Of a stretch of DNA of 10,785 nt, positions 1-6,347 are shown piece by piece. Origin of the DNA: Faecalibacterium sp. UBA1819 (GTDB lineage: Bacteria > Bacillota > Clostridia > Oscillospirales > Ruminococcaceae). A model generated the notes under the pieces. It did not search any database. It was given only the letters and a program-made list of their open reading frames with translations, and had not been told where the DNA came from. Within the stretch, counting starts at the first letter, position 1. Each line of letters begins with the position of its first letter. The translations under genes were made by a program, and so were the position numbers. The DNA is taken from positions 29,630-40,414 of the forward strand of contig DCEX01000006.1 in NCBI GenBank assembly GCA_002315015.1. The letters run 5' to 3'.

Positions 1-105
1 TGTCCCTATTTCAAATGGAAAAGAGGGCTAGCCCCCTATTCCAAGCCTTTTTCCCCTTGCCACTTGGCTTCTTTTTGAATCAGGTGACAGTTTTTCGACA
101 GTCTC

Positions 106-126
106 AGCCGGTGCAAAGCACCGGCT
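106..126. other. Strong hairpin upstream of the two-component operon
   Basis: A perfect 9-bp inverted repeat (arms AGCCGGTGC and GCACCGGCT) is separated by only AAA. No run of T follows on the plus strand, so it is not a clear intrinsic terminator for an upstream gene. It could be the terminator stem of a gene left of the window, an operator, or a leader structure of the response regulator mRNA. I see no convincing -35/-10 pair in 1-179. Confidence 0.45.
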
Positions 127-132
127 CTCATG

Positions 133-160
133 CTATTTTAATGTTTGCAAAGTAAAATAG
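133..160 (+). other. Leader stem-loop just before the response regulator RBS
   Basis: CTATTTTA (133-140) and TAAAATAG (153-160) form a perfect 8-bp AU-rich stem with a 12-nt loop. It ends 5 nt before the AAGGAGG ribosome binding site (166-172) of the response regulator. It may be an autoregulatory operator or an mRNA leader structure. The function is not shown by sequence alone. Confidence 0.35.
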
Positions 161-179
161 TGGAAAAGGAGGAATTGCC

Positions 180-854
180 GTGAGAATTTTAGTGGTGGAA
201 GATGAGCCGGAACTGAACCGAATGCTGAAAAAACGGCTCACGGAGGCCCATTACAGCGTCGATGCCTGTGACGACGGTTCGCTGGCACAGGATTATTTGG
301 CCTGTGCCGAGTATGACGCAGTGGTGCTTGATATTATGCTGCCCGGCATCAGCGGGTTAGAGCTGCTGCGCCGGATGCGTGAAAAAGGGGATCGCACCCC
401 GGTTTTGCTGCTGACGGCGAAAGACGGCATTGAGGACCGTGTGGCCGGATTAGACAGCGGCGCAGACGATTACCTGGTAAAACCTTTTGCGTTTGATGAG
501 CTGCTCGCGCGTTTGCGTGTCATGGTGCGGCGTGCAAGCAAAAGCGTCAGCGAGGTATTTACGATTGCCGATTTGACTGTGGATTGTGCAGCGCGTACCG
601 TCAAGCGCGGGGAAACGCCGATTGAGCTTTCCGGCAAGGAATTTATGATGCTGGAATACCTGATTCGCAATGCGGGCGTAGTGCTTTCCCGTGACAAAAT
701 CAGCCGCCATATCTGGAATTATGATTATGAAGGCGGTTCCAATGTGGTGGATGTGTACATTCGCTATCTAAGAAAAAAGCTGGACGACGGTTATTCCCCT
801 AAGCTGATTCATACCGTGCGGGGGCTTGGCTATGTCTTGAGGGTGCAGGAATGA
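180..854 (+). CDS. OmpR/PhoB-family response regulator
   Basis: A DNA-binding response regulator of 224 residues, the usual length for the OmpR/PhoB family. The receiver domain (about 1-115) has the acidic pocket E7-D8, the phospho-acceptor D51 in VVLDIMLPG, the switch residue T80 in LLLTAKD, and K102 in VKPF. The winged-helix output domain (about 125-222) ends in the typical RGLGYVLR segment. Translation starts at GTG, chosen because a near-perfect AAGGAGG lies 7 nt upstream. The stop overlaps the start of the histidine kinase gene in ATGA, so the pair is translationally coupled and forms one two-component system. The stimulus and targets cannot be read from the sequence. No gene for a regulated transporter or resistance function is adjacent inside the window. 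Confidence 0.95.
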   Translation: MRILVVEDEPELNRMLKKRLTEAHYSVDACDDGSLAQDYLACAEYDAVVLDIMLPGISGLELLRRMREKGDRTPVLLLTAKDGIEDRVAGLDSGADDYLVKPFAFDELLARLRVMVRRASKSVSEVFTIADLTVDCAARTVKRGETPIELSGKEFMMLEYLIRNAGVVLSRDKISRHIWNYDYEGGSNVVDVYIRYLRKKLDDGYSPKLIHTVRGLGYVLRVQE

Positions 855-2209
855 AACATTGGACCATTCGCCTGAAAGTAACCCTTTGGTTTACCTTGTT
901 TATGACATTGCTCAGCGCTTTGGCGGTGGGCATTTTGCTGTACAGCAGCGAGTATGCCGCACTGGAAAACATTAAGCTGCGCATGACTGATATGGTGGAA
1001 CAAGTGCGGCGTGACGTGGAGTGGAAAGATAACAAGCTGGAAATTGACAACGATTTAGAGGGATTTCAAGACGGCGTTTATCTTTCTCTTTATGATTCGC
1101 AGGGCGTTCCGCTTTACGGCAGTGTGCCGCGGTTATTTGATAATGCTGATATTTTCGAGCACAAAAGCCTGCGCGAAAAAAAGACACAGAACGGCACGTT
1201 TTATTGGTACGATGAAAAAATATGGGTGAGCGGATATGGCGAGATTTGGGTGCGGAGCATTGCCGAAGCCGACCAGGTGAGCGCCGCCGTGGGCAGCTTT
1301 TTGCAGTTTGCCGTCATCGTTTTTCCGTTCTTTGTCCTAACAGCAGCATTGGGCGGCTATTGGATTACGCGACAGGCGTTTCTTCCCGTGCGGCAAATTA
1401 CCCAAACGGCCAGAGAAATCGGGGAAGGTGACGACCTTTCCCGCCGGATTGGGCTTGGCAAAGGAAAAGATGAAATCTATACGCTTGCCAATGAGTTTGA
1501 CTCTATGTTTGCCCGCATTCAAGCGGCGTTTGAACGCGAAAAGCAGTTTACTGCCGATGCCTCACATGAGCTGCGCACACCCGTAGCGGTAATTTTGTCG
1601 CAGTGTGAGGATGCTTTGAGAACCGAGTGTGACGCGCCTCACCGCGAAGCGTTTGTCACCATCCAAAAGCAAGCGGAAAAAATGGCAGGGCTGATTTCGC
1701 AGCTGCTCACTTTGGCGCGCGCCGAGCAGAGCCGAAAAAAATTACATTTGGAGCGGGTCAACTTGAGCGAGCTCAGTGAAATTGTGTGCGAACAGCAGCA
1801 AGAATTTGCCGAAGAACGCGGCATCGAAATTGCGCAGCAAATAGAGCCGGATGTGGTGGTGCAGGGCGACGAAACCATGCTCATGCGAATGCTCATCAAT
1901 TTGCTGGAAAATGCGGTGAAGTACGGCAAGCAGAATGGTCATATCCAAGTTTCTCTCTCGCGTGAAAACGAGTTTGCCGTATGCCGTGTGCAGGATGACG
2001 GTATCGGCATTGAGAAAGAGCATCTTGAACATGTCTGGAAACGCTTTTGGCAGGAGGATGCTTCCCGAAAAGTGGAAGGTGCAGGGCTTGGCCTTGCCAT
2101 GGTGAAATGGATGGCCGAAGCGCATGGCGGCGGGGTATCTGTCACAAGCGAAAAAGGAAAGGGGTCGTGCTTTTCCTTTACCGTTCCCCTGGCACAGGAA
2201 GGAGCATAA
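851..2209 (+). CDS. HAMP-domain sensor histidine kinase
   Basis: The membrane sensor kinase partner of the preceding response regulator, 452 residues. There is a transmembrane segment at about 11-31, an extracytoplasmic region of roughly 115 residues, and a second transmembrane segment at about 149-171. A HAMP linker (about 172-226) follows, then the HisKA dimerisation domain with phospho-accepting H239 in FTADASHELRTP. The HATPase domain has N354 (LLENAVKYG), the G1 box D382/G384/G386 (DDGIGI), the F box around KRFW and the G2 box GAGLGLAM (410-417). All catalytic motifs are intact. The gene overlaps the regulator by 4 nt and has no independent promoter. The sensor region has no recognisable ligand domain, so the signal is unknown. 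The stop is only 7 nt before the -35 of the following tRNA promoter. Confidence 0.95.
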   Translation: MKHWTIRLKVTLWFTLFMTLLSALAVGILLYSSEYAALENIKLRMTDMVEQVRRDVEWKDNKLEIDNDLEGFQDGVYLSLYDSQGVPLYGSVPRLFDNADIFEHKSLREKKTQNGTFYWYDEKIWVSGYGEIWVRSIAEADQVSAAVGSFLQFAVIVFPFFVLTAALGGYWITRQAFLPVRQITQTAREIGEGDDLSRRIGLGKGKDEIYTLANEFDSMFARIQAAFEREKQFTADASHELRTPVAVILSQCEDALRTECDAPHREAFVTIQKQAEKMAGLISQLLTLARAEQSRKKLHLERVNLSELSEIVCEQQQEFAEERGIEIAQQIEPDVVVQGDETMLMRMLINLLENAVKYGKQNGHIQVSLSRENEFAVCRVQDDGIGIEKEHLEHVWKRFWQEDASRKVEGAGLGLAMVKWMAEAHGGGVSVTSEKGKGSCFSFTVPLAQEGA

Positions 2210-2216
2210 AAAATGC

Positions 2217-2245
2217 TTGCAACAAAAACAAAATTAGGGTATAAT
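2217..2245 (+). promoter_or_regulatory. Sigma-A type promoter of the tRNA gene
   Basis: TTGCAA (2217-2222) and a perfect TATAAT (2240-2245) are spaced by 17 nt. Transcription should begin near 2252, about 18 nt before the mature tRNA 5' end. Confidence 0.85.
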
Positions 2246-2269
2246 ATACCGTATGCACGTTGTGTGTAT

Positions 2270-2346
2270 GGGGCATTAGCTCAGTTGGTCAGAGCATCCG
2301 GCTCATAACCGGCGGGTCCCGGGTTCAAGTCCCTGATGCCCCACCA
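2270..2346 (+). tRNA. tRNA with CAT anticodon (elongator Met, or Ile2)
   Basis: A complete cloverleaf with encoded CCA. The acceptor stem GGGGCAT pairs with ATGCCCC, followed by discriminator A and CCA (2344-2346). The D arm is GCTC/GAGC, the anticodon loop is CTCATAA with CAT at 2304-2306, and the T loop is TTCAAGT. The G1-C72 pair excludes an initiator tRNA. CAT with this loop fits elongator tRNA-Met or the lysidine-modified tRNA-Ile2, and I cannot separate these by eye. Two non-canonical stem positions are visible: T-C at the outer pair of the anticodon stem and C-T in the T stem. The gene has its own promoter and terminator. Confidence 0.93.
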
Positions 2347-2410
2347 AAAGGAAAAGCCGTCCGACAGGGCGGCTTTTCGTTTTGCGCTGGGGCGGGCTTG
2401 AATCCGGGAC
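2327..2410 (+). repeat. Direct repeat, copy 1 (tRNA 3' end plus terminator)
   Basis: This 84-nt stretch covers the last 20 nt of the tRNA, its terminator, and following sequence up to AATCCGGGAC. It is matched at 80 of 84 positions, without gaps, by 2547-2630, an offset of exactly 220 nt. Differences are at 2349, 2350, 2365 and 2378. Confidence 0.9.
2352..2384 (+). terminator. Intrinsic terminator of the tRNA
   Basis: An 11-bp stem (AAAAGCCGTCC with GGGCGGCTTTT, one T-G wobble) closes a GACA loop and is followed by CGTTTTG. It lies directly after the tRNA CCA end. Confidence 0.85.
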
Positions 2411-2546
2411 CCGCCGAGCGGGTTCTGGGTATGCAGAGCTGAGCGCCGCCTGCGGCGGAGAAAGCGAAGCGGAGCATTGGGCAGTGCCGCAGAGCAATGC
2501 GAGCGGCGGAAGACCACGCAGCAGTGCGACACGGCACAACCGGGTA
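2411..2546. other. GC-rich non-coding insert between the direct repeats
   Basis: A stretch of 136 nt between the two 84-nt repeats. It is GC-rich and built of simple GCGGCGGAG / GCGAAGCGGAGC-like words, including a CGCCGC-CT-GCGGCG hairpin near 2441-2454. No ribosome binding site or credible protein is present. The last bases (GGCACAACCGGGT) resemble a collapsed tRNA anticodon arm (GGCTCATAACCGGCGGGT), suggesting a decayed second tRNA copy. Confidence 0.55.
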
Positions 2547-2630
2547 AAGTCCCTGATGCCCCACCAAAGAGAAAAGCCGTCCGAAAGGGCGGCTTTTTGT
2601 TTTGCGCTGGGGCGGGCTTGAATCCGGGAC
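2547..2630 (+). repeat. Direct repeat, copy 2 (tRNA 3' fragment plus terminator)
   Basis: The downstream copy of the 84-nt repeat. It starts with the last 20 nt of the tRNA including CCA (to 2566) but lacks the tRNA 5' two-thirds, so it is not a working tRNA. Its terminator copy (2572-2597) has an 11-bp stem with a GAAA tetraloop and a better T run (TTTTTGTTTT). Confidence 0.88.
2572..2604 (+). terminator. Second copy of the tRNA terminator
   Basis: AAAAGCCGTCC-GAAA-GGGCGGCTTTTTG: an 11-bp stem, a GNRA-type loop and a T-rich tail. It would insulate the zeta-like gene from upstream transcription. Confidence 0.8.
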
Positions 2631-2656
2631 TCTATTTTTTATGTTCTAATCTCTCC

Positions 2657-2685
2657 TTGTATCCTCAGAGTTTGTTTGTTATACT
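2657..2685 (+). promoter_or_regulatory. Promoter of the zeta-like kinase gene
   Basis: TTGTAT (2657-2662), a 17-nt spacer, and TATACT (2680-2685) preceded by TG-T (extended -10). Transcription should start near 2692, giving a leader of about 55 nt before the ATG at 2747. Confidence 0.7.
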
Positions 2686-2746
2686 TTGTTTGACAGAAGC
2701 CAAAGATTGAACAAAAAACTTTTGAGGTGACAGAAAGGACGAAACC

Positions 2747-3307
2747 ATGAAGCTTTACACCATAATTGGGGGCGTGAACGGCACGGGCAAAAGCAGCTTG
2801 ACGGGTTCGCTCAAAGCGGAACGCACCGATTTAGGAATTGTCATTGACCCCGATAAAATCACCGCTGAAATGGGCGGCGATGAATATGAGGGCGGCAAGA
2901 AGGCGGTGGAGCTAATTGAGCGCTGCATGGCCGGTGGCGTCACCTTTACGCAGGAAAGCACCCTCTCCGGTGGCTATCCTAAACGCCTTGCAAAGAGGGC
3001 AAAGGAAAGCGGCTATTATGTCCGGCTGTACTATGTAGGGCTGGACAGCGTGGAGGACAGCCGCCAGCGCATCCAGAATCGTGTGGCAAGAGGAGGACAC
3101 GACATCCCGGCAAAGGACGTGGAGCGGCGTTTTTTCACGCGCTTTGCCGATGTGTTCAAAATTCTGCCCTACTGCGATGAAGCAAAATTTTTCGACAATA
3201 ACAACGGCTTTGTGCTGGTGGCAGAATACCGTAACGGCGAATTACTGCCGATTGGAAGTCACCGCCCCAAATGGCTAAAGGAACTCCTGGCATATCAGCC
3301 TGTTTAA
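2747..3307 (+). CDS. Zeta-toxin-like P-loop kinase
   Basis: A 186-residue cytoplasmic P-loop kinase related to the zeta toxin/UDP-N-acetylglucosamine kinase family. The Walker A loop is GGVNGTGKSS (8-17). An IDPDKI segment (33-38), a QESTLSG strand-turn with E70 and T72, and a basic RGGHDIP...RRF region (115-129) lie at the positions where zeta-like proteins bind substrate and phosphate. It is shorter than streptococcal zeta (near 290 residues) but matches the compact chromosomal zeta-like proteins. The start follows AAAGGA at good spacing. No epsilon-type antitoxin gene lies in the 400 nt upstream, and the downstream neighbour is convergent. It is therefore a solitary gene whose role, toxin or housekeeping kinase, is open. 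Confidence 0.82.
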   Translation: MKLYTIIGGVNGTGKSSLTGSLKAERTDLGIVIDPDKITAEMGGDEYEGGKKAVELIERCMAGGVTFTQESTLSGGYPKRLAKRAKESGYYVRLYYVGLDSVEDSRQRIQNRVARGGHDIPAKDVERRFFTRFADVFKILPYCDEAKFFDNNNGFVLVAEYRNGELLPIGSHRPKWLKELLAYQPV

Positions 3308-3323
3308 GAGGCTTTCTTTTTTT
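3297..3323 (+). terminator. Weak terminator after the zeta-like gene
   Basis: AGCCT (3297-3301) and AGGCT (3309-3313) form a 5-bp stem that spans the stop codon and is followed by TTCTTTTTTT. Only 14 nt separate this gene from the end of the convergent ABC transporter gene. Confidence 0.5.
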
Positions 3324-4938
3324 AAGCTGTTACAGTAGTGGCCGGCGTTAACTCATAAACATGCGTAAATTGCTTTTTGCGCTCCTCGCTGAGGTGATGG
3401 CTGATGAGAATGAGCGTCAAATCCGGGTTTGACAAAAGGCTTTTTTCTACGATATCAGCATTTTTTTGGTCCAGGGCACTGGTGCCTTCGTCCACCAGCA
3501 AAATAGAACGATTATGGATTAAAGCGCGGGCAATAGCCACGCGCTGTTTTTGTCCGCCGGAAAGTGAGCTGCCTTCTTCGCCTACGGGAGTGTCCAACCC
3601 TTCCGGCATGTTTGCAAGGTCGCCCAGTAAAGCGCTGTCACGCAGGGCTTTTTGCATTTCCTCCTCGGTGAAATTTCCGCCTAACGTAATGTTTTCACGG
3701 ATGGTGGTGTTGAACAAAAAGACGTTTTGCTCAATATAGCTCATCTGCTGTTGAATCTGTTCGGGGGTACAGCGCTTCATATCGACTCCGTCAAAGGCAA
3801 CCGTGCCTTCATAACCAGGCAGCCAGCCGAGCAGAATTTTCAGTAATGTGCTTTTTCCGCACCCGGACGGGCCGGTAAGAGCGTACTTGCCGCCTTTTTC
3901 AAACCGGGCGTTGAGCTGGTTTAAAATAGGCTTTTTGGCATCGTAGCAAAAGGATACATCTTTTACGCAAATTTCTTTTTGAAGTGCGGGCAAAGCGGGG
4001 GTTGTAGATTTGCTGTCGGCAGCATGCACAGTAATTTTATCAAAATACGGCCTGCTGGCTGCTATGGATAACTGAAGGTCAACGATGGATTGCAGACCGT
4101 TATAAACATTACCACAAATCGTGTTTCCTCCCAGCAAGGCAGACTGAATAATCAGTCCTTGGATGGAAAGCCAGCCCATCAAAGCCATGACAAGTCCTTG
4201 AAATACGAGGTTTAACATGCTGATGCCGTTAAAAATTTTTGACTGTGTAATATTCAAACGGCAGCACGAGGTTTCAATAGCGTCGCTTGCCGCATGGATG
4301 CCGTTTTTGAACCTATCATCTTTTCCAAAAAAGTGAAGCACATCATAGCCTGATAAAAGGTCTTTGAAGCTGCTTAGTGCTTCGCCTTGGCGCGCAGAAA
4401 AAGCCTTGGCAATGCGGTTTAATCTTCGCTCGAATAATTTGGGAATCAGCACCATCAGCACGGCTGTAAAGAGTGCCATGATCAGCAGCAGCCAGTGCAG
4501 GCTGGCCAATGCGGCCATGCTGACCACTACTAAAGCAACCGTGCCAATGAGCTGATAAAACGGAAGCCACGCCCGCTGCTTGATTTCGTTGATATCGTTT
4601 GTGAATTGGGAGAGCGATTCGCCCAAGTTTCGCTCGTGCAGGGCTTGATAGCTAGTTTGCAAAATGCCGCACGCAATGTCTGCCCGCAGCATGTTATTCA
4701 TTTTGCGCATGGCGTAATTTTGAAAGGCAGTTTGCAAAACAGACAAAGCAAAAACAATGATCCAAAACAAAATCATGATGCTTAATTGTAATAGAAATTG
4801 CTGCAAATCCCGTTCAATAATCTTCTGGAAAGATTGCATTAAAGCAAGGCTGACGCCAACTTTGAAGATGTTTTGTACAATCAAACAAATAACTACTAAT
4901 AGATTAAAAAACCAAGCTTTTTTTAGATAATAAAACAT
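3322..4938 (-). CDS. ABC exporter (TMD-NBD half transporter) of the RiPP operon
   Basis: A 538-residue fused permease/ATPase that probably homodimerises and exports the modified peptide. An N-terminal membrane domain (about 8-300) has hydrophobic segments near 10-34, 48-70, 131-166 and 237-272. The ATPase domain follows with Walker A GPSGCGKST (356-364), Q-loop Q404, signature LSGGQKQ (459-465), Walker B ILLVDE (479-484) and H-loop H514. All are intact. There is no N-terminal C39 peptidase, so leader removal needs another protease. The ATG at 4938 is preferred over an in-frame one at 5028, because AAAGGAG precedes it by 6 nt and the longer form would overlap the maturase. It is the last gene of the leftward operon, 37 nt after the radical SAM gene. 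Export of the adjacent peptide is inferred from position. Confidence 0.9.
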   Translation of the reverse strand: MFYYLKKAWFFNLLVVICLIVQNIFKVGVSLALMQSFQKIIERDLQQFLLQLSIMILFWIIVFALSVLQTAFQNYAMRKMNNMLRADIACGILQTSYQALHERNLGESLSQFTNDINEIKQRAWLPFYQLIGTVALVVVSMAALASLHWLLLIMALFTAVLMVLIPKLFERRLNRIAKAFSARQGEALSSFKDLLSGYDVLHFFGKDDRFKNGIHAASDAIETSCCRLNITQSKIFNGISMLNLVFQGLVMALMGWLSIQGLIIQSALLGGNTICGNVYNGLQSIVDLQLSIAASRPYFDKITVHAADSKSTTPALPALQKEICVKDVSFCYDAKKPILNQLNARFEKGGKYALTGPSGCGKSTLLKILLGWLPGYEGTVAFDGVDMKRCTPEQIQQQMSYIEQNVFLFNTTIRENITLGGNFTEEEMQKALRDSALLGDLANMPEGLDTPVGEEGSSLSGGQKQRVAIARALIHNRSILLVDEGTSALDQKNADIVEKSLLSNPDLTLILISHHLSEERKKQFTHVYELTPATTVTA

Positions 4939-4975
4939 GTTTGGCTCCTTTATGAACTGGTTGTAGTCTGGTGTG

Positions 4976-6238
4976 CTAGTAAAGGTTAAGTTTAGATAGA
5001 TTACAATGTGACGTGGTCTTATTTTCAATAATTCGATTTCTTGCGCAACGCAGATTCATGCATTGCAAAATATCAGGACAAGATCGACATTCAGACTTTA
5101 GTTCTGAGTAACTCCATTCTTGGCTAACTGCTCGGTTAATGATTACACCTCTATTGGGATCAATATACCCCAGTTGGTTTTTTGGGTGATCAAGGCAAAG
5201 AGTGCACTTTTCAATTTTGCCGTTAGGTCGAAAGATCATTCCATGAGGGTAGCAAGCATAACAAACATGTTTAAATAATTGATGTTCTCGTTGATTATTA
5301 CTACACTGCATTCCGATTTTATTCAAGTATGAAATATGGCTAGCTATGATTTTTTCTTTTGATTTTTGTACTAACAAATCAAGGTGTTGCACGCTGTCTC
5401 CACCCCAATCATCTACGGGATGAATATAAATATCAAATCTATCATCCTGTCCAAATAATCGATATAAATAATCGTACCAACTGTAATCCTCATCACCTGC
5501 AAGAATATTATGACGTAATGTAATTTTGAAGTCAAACTGTTCTTTAGGTAATGTTGAAATAGCTAATAAGTTACGAATGATGGTCTGTAATGTTTCATGT
5601 CCGGAAATGTGAGGACGAGTTTGATTGTGATTCCAACCATCCAATGTAATATGATAACTTGTTATTCCTAACCTATAAAATTCACAGAACATTTCTGCGT
5701 TTAATAAATAACCATTAGTAGTCATACTTGAGAAGAACCTGAAGTCGTGTGTAGACCTCAAGTGTTGAATCAGCTCACAAACTTCCAAAATTACATCTTC
5801 ACATAGTGTGGGTTCCCCACCGAACCAACCTATATTTATATTTTTATATTTTGGAGTTTCTTCAATAAGATATTTTTTTATCCAATCAAGAATTGTTCTA
5901 GGCATATGACTGGTTGCGTGATTTTCATAACAATAGGGACATCGAAAATTACAGCTTTCAGTTGGTATGATGGTTAACATAAGCGTACCATCTAATAATT
6001 TACGAACTTTTTGCAGTACTTGCTCCAATTCTTTTTCATTTAAGAGCATTTCTTGCTCATGCAAAAACTTAGTAAGAGGAGTATTTAACTTATCACATTT
6101 TGAACAAGAAACAATCTCATCAAACTCTTTTTGAATGTTATGATCCGTTAATTTAACCACATTTTTATATAGGTTAGAAACTACATAGGTGGCATTATCC
6201 TGCTTGTAATGAGTAATGTAGCCGGGTAAACTATACAT
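4976..6238 (-). CDS. Radical SAM/SPASM peptide maturase
   Basis: A 420-residue radical SAM enzyme predicted to crosslink the 25-residue precursor encoded just upstream. The [4Fe-4S]/SAM motif is C96-x3-C100-x2-C103 (CNFRCPYC), followed by GGEP (140-143). A C-terminal SPASM domain for auxiliary clusters has C326, C329, the G340-x4-C345 element, C348, then C384-x2-C387-x5-C393-x4-C398 and C412. The usual last spacing is CX3C, so the CX4C here is unusual. Residues 1-90 resemble the peptide-binding N-terminal region of sactipeptide/ranthipeptide maturases and carry an extra CSKC pair (45-48). AAGGA sits 7 nt before the ATG. The gene is markedly AT-richer than its flanks (only 12 of 60 G+C in 5821-5880), suggesting transfer. 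Thioether formation is inferred; anaerobic sulfatase maturase is less likely because no sulfatase is nearby. Confidence 0.9.
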   Translation of the reverse strand: MYSLPGYITHYKQDNATYVVSNLYKNVVKLTDHNIQKEFDEIVSCSKCDKLNTPLTKFLHEQEMLLNEKELEQVLQKVRKLLDGTLMLTIIPTESCNFRCPYCYENHATSHMPRTILDWIKKYLIEETPKYKNINIGWFGGEPTLCEDVILEVCELIQHLRSTHDFRFFSSMTTNGYLLNAEMFCEFYRLGITSYHITLDGWNHNQTRPHISGHETLQTIIRNLLAISTLPKEQFDFKITLRHNILAGDEDYSWYDYLYRLFGQDDRFDIYIHPVDDWGGDSVQHLDLLVQKSKEKIIASHISYLNKIGMQCSNNQREHQLFKHVCYACYPHGMIFRPNGKIEKCTLCLDHPKNQLGYIDPNRGVIINRAVSQEWSYSELKSECRSCPDILQCMNLRCARNRIIENKTTSHCNLSKLNLY

Positions 6239-6279
6239 ACGCTCATCCTTCTTTCAAGTTTTAATCTTGGCTTTTAAAT

Positions 6280-6323
6280 TTTAAAAGTGAGGACCTAGAA
6301 TACTCTCGGCCCTCACTTTTAAA
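6280..6323 (-). terminator. Stem-loop/attenuator between precursor and maturase genes
   Basis: A perfect 13-bp inverted repeat (6280-6292 and 6311-6323) with an 18-nt loop lies in the 109-nt gap between precursor and maturase. On the transcribed strand the second arm ends CCTCACTTTT, followed by AAAATTT, so the tail is U-rich but broken. It could be a partial terminator or a stabilising 3' end that leaves more precursor than enzyme mRNA, as is common in RiPP operons. Confidence 0.7.
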
Positions 6324-6347
6324 GAATCATTCCTTTAGAATTTCTTC

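Noticed and set aside
2547..2566. Second tRNA gene
   Set aside because: Only the last 20 nt of the tRNA are present; the acceptor 5' strand and D arm are missing.
2260..2621. Several 60-83 codon open frames on both strands across the tRNA and its repeat
   Set aside because: They run through the tRNA, the terminators and the GC-rich insert, and lack ribosome binding sites. They are classic tRNA-region false ORFs.
2347..2746. Epsilon-type antitoxin upstream of the zeta-like gene
   Set aside because: The 400 nt hold terminators, a direct repeat and a promoter but no small acidic, helical protein with an RBS.
4939..5028. N-terminal extension of the ABC exporter by 30 residues
   Set aside because: It would overlap the maturase gene, encodes a non-typical polar start, and lacks an RBS. 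The ATG at 4938 has AAAGGAG at ideal spacing.
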